A stretch of DNA of 64,000 nt from an uncultured bacterium. Its GTDB lineage: Bacteria; Patescibacteriota; Saccharimonadia; Saccharimonadales; Saccharimonadaceae. The DNA is taken from contig CAJBFN010000002.1 of NCBI GenBank assembly GCA_903952435.1, positions 62,001-126,000 of the forward strand. The letters run 5' to 3'. The notes under the pieces were generated by a model. That model saw only the letters and a list, made by a program, of their open reading frames with translations, was not told the origin of the DNA and made no database searches. Made by a program: the position numbers and the translations under genes. This document shows positions 60,728 through 64,000 of this stretch, piece by piece (the first letter of the stretch is position 1; every line of letters starts with the position of its first letter).

Positions 60728-61608
60728 CGCAAGGTCCACTGATTACCACCAAGGGCGCGAATTACGCCATTTATTTCCATTAATGTCATAGTTTGAGAAA
60801 ATTCGCTGATTTCGGCGTCTGATTGAGTTTGCAAATCATCTCCATCACGGACTCCGGATTGTAATAATTTTATAATCTTAGTTTCTAGTGCATTGGCGCC
60901 CAGCGGTAATAGTGATTGGCCTTGCAACAGGTCTGGCGCAATAATTTCTAGTACATCTTCAGCGCAAGTTATTGGCGTTGCGCCTTGTTTGATTAATTTA
61001 TTGCAGCCAGCTGATAATGGACTAGTTATGTTACCAGGCACTACAAATACTTCCCGTCCCTGATCTAGAGCGTGCGCAGCAGTTGACATCGTTCCACTGC
61101 GAATTGCTGCCTCGGTTATTATAATCGCATCGGATAATCCACTGACGATTCGATTGCGCTCGATAAACTGAAAGTCGCGTGCTGCAGTCCCGGGTTCGTA
61201 GTCACTGATAATCGCGCCACCATTTTTTATGATATTGTTTGCCAGCTCTTTATGACTGGCTGGATAAATAATATCCACACCGTTTGCCAAGATCGCTAGT
61301 GTTGTGCCGCCAGCGTCTAGCGCGGCGCGATGAGCGATACCGTCAACTCCTAATGCTAGTCCACTAACGACTATAACTCCTCGTTTTGCCAGGTCATAAG
61401 CTATCTGGTATGTCACTTCTCTGCCATAAGATGTAGGTTTGCGGGTGCCAACAATAGCTACAGTTGGTTGACGAGTTTCGGGCAATTTGCCAATAAAGTA
61501 TAATCTTTTAGGCTTAGCTGCAATAGTATCTATAATCTGTAGATATTTATGGCCTAGGGGTGATATTGTATTGATTTTCATGCGTTTTGTGTCCAAATGT
61601 GTTGACAT
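60724..61608 (-). CDS. dprA: DNA processing protein DprA
   Basis: DprA protects incoming single-stranded DNA and loads RecA during natural transformation. The Rossmann core is clear: VAIVGTRKPTSYGREV, VVSGLALGVDGIAHRAALDAGGTTLAILANGVDIIYPASH, FIERNRIVSGLSDAIIITEAAIRSGTMSTAAHALDQGREVFVVPGNI. A short winged-helix tail ends it. 294 aa. An in-frame ATG at 61581 (MKINTISP) is an alternative start. Next to a type IV pilin gene, it fits DNA uptake competence. Confidence 0.94.
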   Translation of the reverse strand: MSTHLDTKRMKINTISPLGHKYLQIIDTIAAKPKRLYFIGKLPETRQPTVAIVGTRKPTSYGREVTYQIAYDLAKRGVIVVSGLALGVDGIAHRAALDAGGTTLAILANGVDIIYPASHKELANNIIKNGGAIISDYEPGTAARDFQFIERNRIVSGLSDAIIITEAAIRSGTMSTAAHALDQGREVFVVPGNITSPLSAGCNKLIKQGATPITCAEDVLEIIAPDLLQGQSLLPLGANALETKIIKLLQSGVRDGDDLQTQSDAEISEFSQTMTLMEINGVIRALGGNQWTLR

Positions 61609-61630
61609 AAAGTCAAATCTATGCTAATAT
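61602..61630 (+). promoter_or_regulatory. Consensus sigma70 promoter of the ncRNA
   Basis: TTGACA (61602-61607), an exact 17-nt spacer and TAATAT (61625-61630). No ORF follows, and a terminator ends the transcript. Confidence 0.8.
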
Positions 61631-61636
61631 CAGTCT

Positions 61637-61900
61637 CGATTGGTTACATTGCGAGATTAACCAAAAGCACCTTATACCCCCCTATCCTAACTTATAAGTT
61701 AGAGTATATGCAATGTGTTTCTAGGGTAGACTACCCTCCATCCCTTTAGACTTTGGTTCGACCAAGCAGCATTGTATATATACTAATCCCTTTAACCGAG
61801 CCGGATCTGCGAGATTTCGAGATTCCGCGCTTACCCCTTGGGTGGGTTAAAGGGTAAAATACGCCCACAGCGATGCCCACCCTTGCTGCGGGCGTTTTTT
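61637..61900 (+). ncRNA. Unassigned structured ncRNA, about 265 nt
   Basis: A consensus promoter precedes it and an intrinsic terminator closes it. Helices that can be seen: ACATTGC/GCAATGT (61646, 61710), the self-complementary CTAACTTATAAGTTAG (61687-61702), GGGTA/TACCC (61724-61736), TTGGT/ACCAA around TCG (near 61753-61765), and a perfect 10-bp CCCTTTAACC/GGTTAAAGGG (61788, 61845). I found no RNase P, tmRNA or SRP RNA signature; 6S RNA or a lineage-specific RNA remains possible. Confidence 0.65.
61861..61900 (+). terminator. Terminator of the ncRNA
   Basis: ACGCCC-CAGC pairs with GCTG-GGGCGT (one mismatch) around a 13-nt loop, followed by six T residues. Confidence 0.85.
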
Positions 61901-61933
61901 ATTGGATTTTACACGTTAAAAACATAAATACTA

Positions 61934-61962
61934 TTGACAAAACGACACTAAAATGCTATTAT
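61934..61962 (+). promoter_or_regulatory. Consensus promoter of the 62041 gene
   Basis: TTGACA (61934-61939), a 17-nt spacer and TATTAT (61957-61962), giving a leader of about 70 nt. Confidence 0.7.
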
Positions 61963-62000
61963 GTTAATTAATCTGATTATAGCAGTAATTGGATTGTAAC

Positions 62001-62028
62001 GATCGGACCGAAATGATCGGACCGAAAT
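62001..62028 (+). repeat. Perfect 14-bp tandem duplication in the 62041 leader
   Basis: GATCGGACCGAAAT occurs twice back to back in the transcribed leader. It may be an operator or just a slippage product. Confidence 0.7.
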
Positions 62029-62040
62029 TTAAAATTTAGG

Positions 62041-62397
62041 ATGTGTAAACAAATGATTAATTTCTTTATTAATTTCTTTGATAGCTTCAGTTTCGATTTA
62101 ATCGACAGCATACAGTTAGCATTGAGTATAATAGTCAGTCTAGTGTCGATTATTATCTTAGTGATGACTAAAAAGCAGACTGTTTGGAAGTTAGGCATAT
62201 TAGGATTGATAATGGTTTCTATAGCCATTTCGGTTAGAACGATATGCCAAATTTTCAGTCTAGATATGATTATCTTTTTAGACTCTTACGAAGTGTCAAT
62301 ACAGTATACAGTGGTAACTTTTCTATATGTTATAGGATTGGTCATTACTGGAATTGTATTTATACCTATGGCAGTCTCAGAAATGAGAAAAAAATAG
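62041..62397 (+). CDS. Small three-helix membrane protein, unknown function
   Basis: 118 aa with three hydrophobic segments (about 24-42, 50-65 and 88-110) and short charged loops. No family recognised. An AGG directly before the ATG at 62041 leaves the start uncertain; the ATG at 62053 is an alternative. It has a consensus promoter and its own terminator, so it is a stand-alone transcription unit between the ncRNA and pth. Confidence 0.6.
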   Translation: MCKQMINFFINFFDSFSFDLIDSIQLALSIIVSLVSIIILVMTKKQTVWKLGILGLIMVSIAISVRTICQIFSLDMIIFLDSYEVSIQYTVVTFLYVIGLVITGIVFIPMAVSEMRKK

Positions 62398-62465
62398 CCA
62401 TTTTCTGGCAATTTAGTTAGCGCTGCTTACGCGGCTAAGTTGCTCTTGAGGCCTACATAGGCCAT

Positions 62466-62497
62466 AGCCCCCTGTTTTTTTGCAGGGGGCTTTAATT
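62466..62497. terminator. Terminator between the membrane protein and pth
   Basis: AGCCCCCTG and CAGGGGGCT form a perfect 9-bp stem around a T-rich loop, followed by TTTAATTT. It serves the plus-strand gene. Confidence 0.8.
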
Positions 62498-63066
62498 TAC
62501 TCTGAAATTTTGAGACTGGTTGGCTTTAGGTTATTCTTACAAAATTGTTCAACAATTTCGATAACTTGTGGAATTATTATATCTTTTAATTTTTCGGATT
62601 CTTCAGTATTAAATTTTCCTAATACAAAATTAGTATCGTCAATTATCTTAGATTGTTCGTTGCTGATGCCAATTCGGATTCGGGTATAATTTGGATTAAT
62701 TGTAAAATTAAGTGATTTAATACCGTTATTGCCGCCATCGCCACCTTGTTGACGAATTCGAAGCGCTCCTATTGGTAATGCTAGGTCATCATGTATAACT
62801 AATAAGTCGGCCGATTGGTCAATCTTGTAGAAATCAATGAATTTGCGGGCGGCTTTGCCGGTTTCATTATAGAAAGTTTTTGGTTTTACTAATAATACTT
62901 TTTCATTTTCGATTGTAATCTCGGACAAAAATGCGTAGAATTTTGGTTTATCTAGCCATTCGCCGTTGAATTTCTCAGCTAAACTGTTAAGGGCTAAAAA
63001 TCCGACATTATGACGTGATCCAGTGTATTCTGGTTCTGGGTTACCCTGGGCTAAAATAATTTTCAT
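62497..63066 (-). CDS. pth: Peptidyl-tRNA hydrolase
   Basis: Pth frees tRNA from drop-off peptidyl-tRNA. The N-terminus has GNPEPEYTGSRHNVGF with catalytic His-19 and Asn-9. Then come KPKTFYNETGKAARKFIDFYKI, VIHDDLALPIGALRIRQQGGDGGNNGIKS and a YTRIRIGI strand. 189 aa. Its ATG overlaps the der stop (TAATG), so pth and der are co-translated. Confidence 0.95.
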   Translation of the reverse strand: MKIILAQGNPEPEYTGSRHNVGFLALNSLAEKFNGEWLDKPKFYAFLSEITIENEKVLLVKPKTFYNETGKAARKFIDFYKIDQSADLLVIHDDLALPIGALRIRQQGGDGGNNGIKSLNFTINPNYTRIRIGISNEQSKIIDDTNFVLGKFNTEESEKLKDIIIPQVIEIVEQFCKNNLKPTSLKISE

Positions 63067-64000
63067 TATTTGCCTTTCTTTATCTTGACGGGTCCTGTCG
63101 GTCGGTCTGCCCCTGATTTTCGAACCGCTTTGGGGCGTTTCGCAAAATCGAGTGCTGCCCCGCCAACCGCCACCCGTGGCTTGCTGTTATCAAGCGCCTC
63201 TTTGGCGCGATTTGCCTTTATTTGGTTTTCGTCACGGAAACTGAATTTGATTGGCGTTCCAGTGTAATCGTAAGTTTCGCGTAATTGCTTTTCGAGATAG
63301 CGTTTATAGCTCCAGTGAAGGAACGTTAGTTTTGATCCATAAATTACAAACCAAGGAGGTGTTGTGTCGGTTTGAACCATATAACGCAACTTTGGATGGG
63401 TATTTTTTAGTCCGGCTGGTGGATGAAATTGAACGCTTTTCTGTAGTAAATCATTTAATACGCGGGTTTTAGTAGTTTGTTTGCGTCTGGCATCAATATC
63501 TAGGGCCAGATCAAATAATTTAGTGACGTTTTGACCAGTTACGGCACTGGTAAAAATGAGTGGTGCCCAAGGCGTAAAGTCGAAAGTCCGGCTAATTTTT
63601 GGTGCCAATGCGTCGCGAGTATAGGCGTCTTTTCCTTCGACGCTGTCCCATTTTGTGACTACAATTGCCATGCCTTTGCCTGCTTCGTCAATAATGCCAG
63701 CGATTCGCTGGTCTAACTGGGTGTTTAATTCGTTAGCGTCCATTAGTAAGAAACAAATATCCGATTCTTCAATAGCCGCAAGTGTTCGTAGTACGCTAAA
63801 TTTTTCAATGCCGACTTCTTGTTTGCCTGGCTTGCGCATACCAGCCGTATCAAGTAATTGAATATCTCTTCCGCCGTATTTGATATCGATGCGGTTAACA
63901 TCGCGGGTAGTACCGGCGATATTAGCGACAATCGCCTGTTGCTTGCCGGCCAAGGTGTTAAACAGATAGCTTTTGCCGACATTTGGGCGGCCGATTAGTG
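63066..64000 (-). CDS. der: Ribosome biogenesis GTPase Der (5' part outside window)
   Basis: The frame runs open off the window end. Visible is the second GTPase domain: G1 GRPNVGKS near 63990, G2 GTTRD, G3 DTAGMRKPGKQEVGIEKFSVLRTLAAIE and G4 TKWD. The KH-like domain follows (YMVQTDTTPPWFVIYG, YKRYLEKQLRETYDYTGTPIKFSFR). A 45-residue basic tail ends it. Der acts in 50S assembly. The first G domain should lie beyond base 64000. Confidence 0.93.
   Translation of the reverse strand, partial: LIGRPNVGKSYLFNTLAGKQQAIVANIAGTTRDVNRIDIKYGGRDIQLLDTAGMRKPGKQEVGIEKFSVLRTLAAIEESDICFLLMDANELNTQLDQRIAGIIDEAGKGMAIVVTKWDSVEGKDAYTRDALAPKISRTFDFTPWAPLIFTSAVTGQNVTKLFDLALDIDARRKQTTKTRVLNDLLQKSVQFHPPAGLKNTHPKLRYMVQTDTTPPWFVIYGSKLTFLHWSYKRYLEKQLRETYDYTGTPIKFSFRDENQIKANRAKEALDNSKPRVAVGGAALDFAKRPKAVRKSGADRPTGPVKIKKGK

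Noticed and set aside
61637..61900. RNase P RNA, tmRNA or SRP RNA
   Set aside because: I could not find the GAGGAAAGTC-type P4 core, a tag ORF with a CCA-ending tRNA-like domain, or the GGAAG/AGCAG SRP loop. 6S RNA is not excluded.

Overview
The window is AT-rich bacterial DNA with short intergenic gaps and compact operons. I infer a member of the Patescibacteria (CPR), most likely Saccharibacteria-like. The grounds are reduced, tightly packed housekeeping operons; a division/cell-wall (dcw) cluster stripped down to mraZ-rsmH-ftsL-ftsI-mraY-ftsW-murG-ftsQ; type IV pilin and DprA; a stand-alone VirD4/TraG-like ATPase; and a sigma-region-4 protein with HARE-type helices. UGA is an ordinary stop here: several genes end in TGA and a release factor 2 with the SPF motif is encoded. 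This argues against the recoded Gracilibacteria/Absconditabacteria. I ran no database search, so the taxonomy is an inference.

Layout. 1-4 kb: accessory region (membrane proteins, HAD-like protein, DUF3800, MFS exporter behind an attenuator-like leader). 4.3-8.8 kb: pyruvate phosphate dikinase, a large palindrome, and a HExxH protein. 8.8-18 kb: rpsB-tsf, frr-rseP-CPBP protease-proS, greA, lysS and a MacB/FtsX-type ABC exporter. 18.3-30.9 kb: serS, hpf, secA, M16 peptidase, murD, prfB, ftsE-ftsX-CHAP hydrolase-CtpA protease, and a response regulator. 30.9-37 kb: rpmA and a Trm11-like methylase (minus); then flippase-like protein, xseA-xseB, methyltransferase, soluble histidine kinase, response regulator and recO (plus). 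37-44.3 kb: an unknown protein, glyS, PQ-loop-like protein, RNase H, a DUF4868/KwaB-like protein, a RecD/Pif1-type helicase and a DUF3137-like membrane protein. 44.3-52.8 kb: dcw cluster with MraZ boxes and a giant hairpin. 53.4-59.8 kb (minus): topA, the sigma4/HARE protein and the VirD4-like ATPase. 59.9-64 kb: prepilin with an adhesin-like tail, dprA, a structured ncRNA, a small membrane protein, pth and partial der.

How the genes work together. Ribosome function (S2, EF-Ts, RRF, L27, RF2, HPF, five aminoacyl-tRNA synthetase or tRNA/translation factors), protein export (SecA) and envelope remodelling dominate. FtsEX sits directly upstream of a secreted CHAP hydrolase and a C-terminal processing protease, which makes a plausible septal hydrolase module. 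The dcw cluster supplies lipid I/II synthesis and septal synthesis.

Most interesting non-coding signals: (1) a ~73 bp palindromic repeat family with compensatory stem changes, intergenic twice and inserted in frame inside topA once; (2) many operon-leading genes with a TATAAT-like box exactly 7-9 nt before the start codon, implying leaderless mRNAs; (3) a leaderless 31-codon leader ORF plus terminator/antiterminator before an MFS exporter; (4) a ~240 nt nested hairpin between mraZ and rsmH; (5) an rpsB leader whose hairpin loop is complementary to the Shine-Dalgarno; (6) an unassigned ~265 nt structured ncRNA with a consensus promoter and a terminator.
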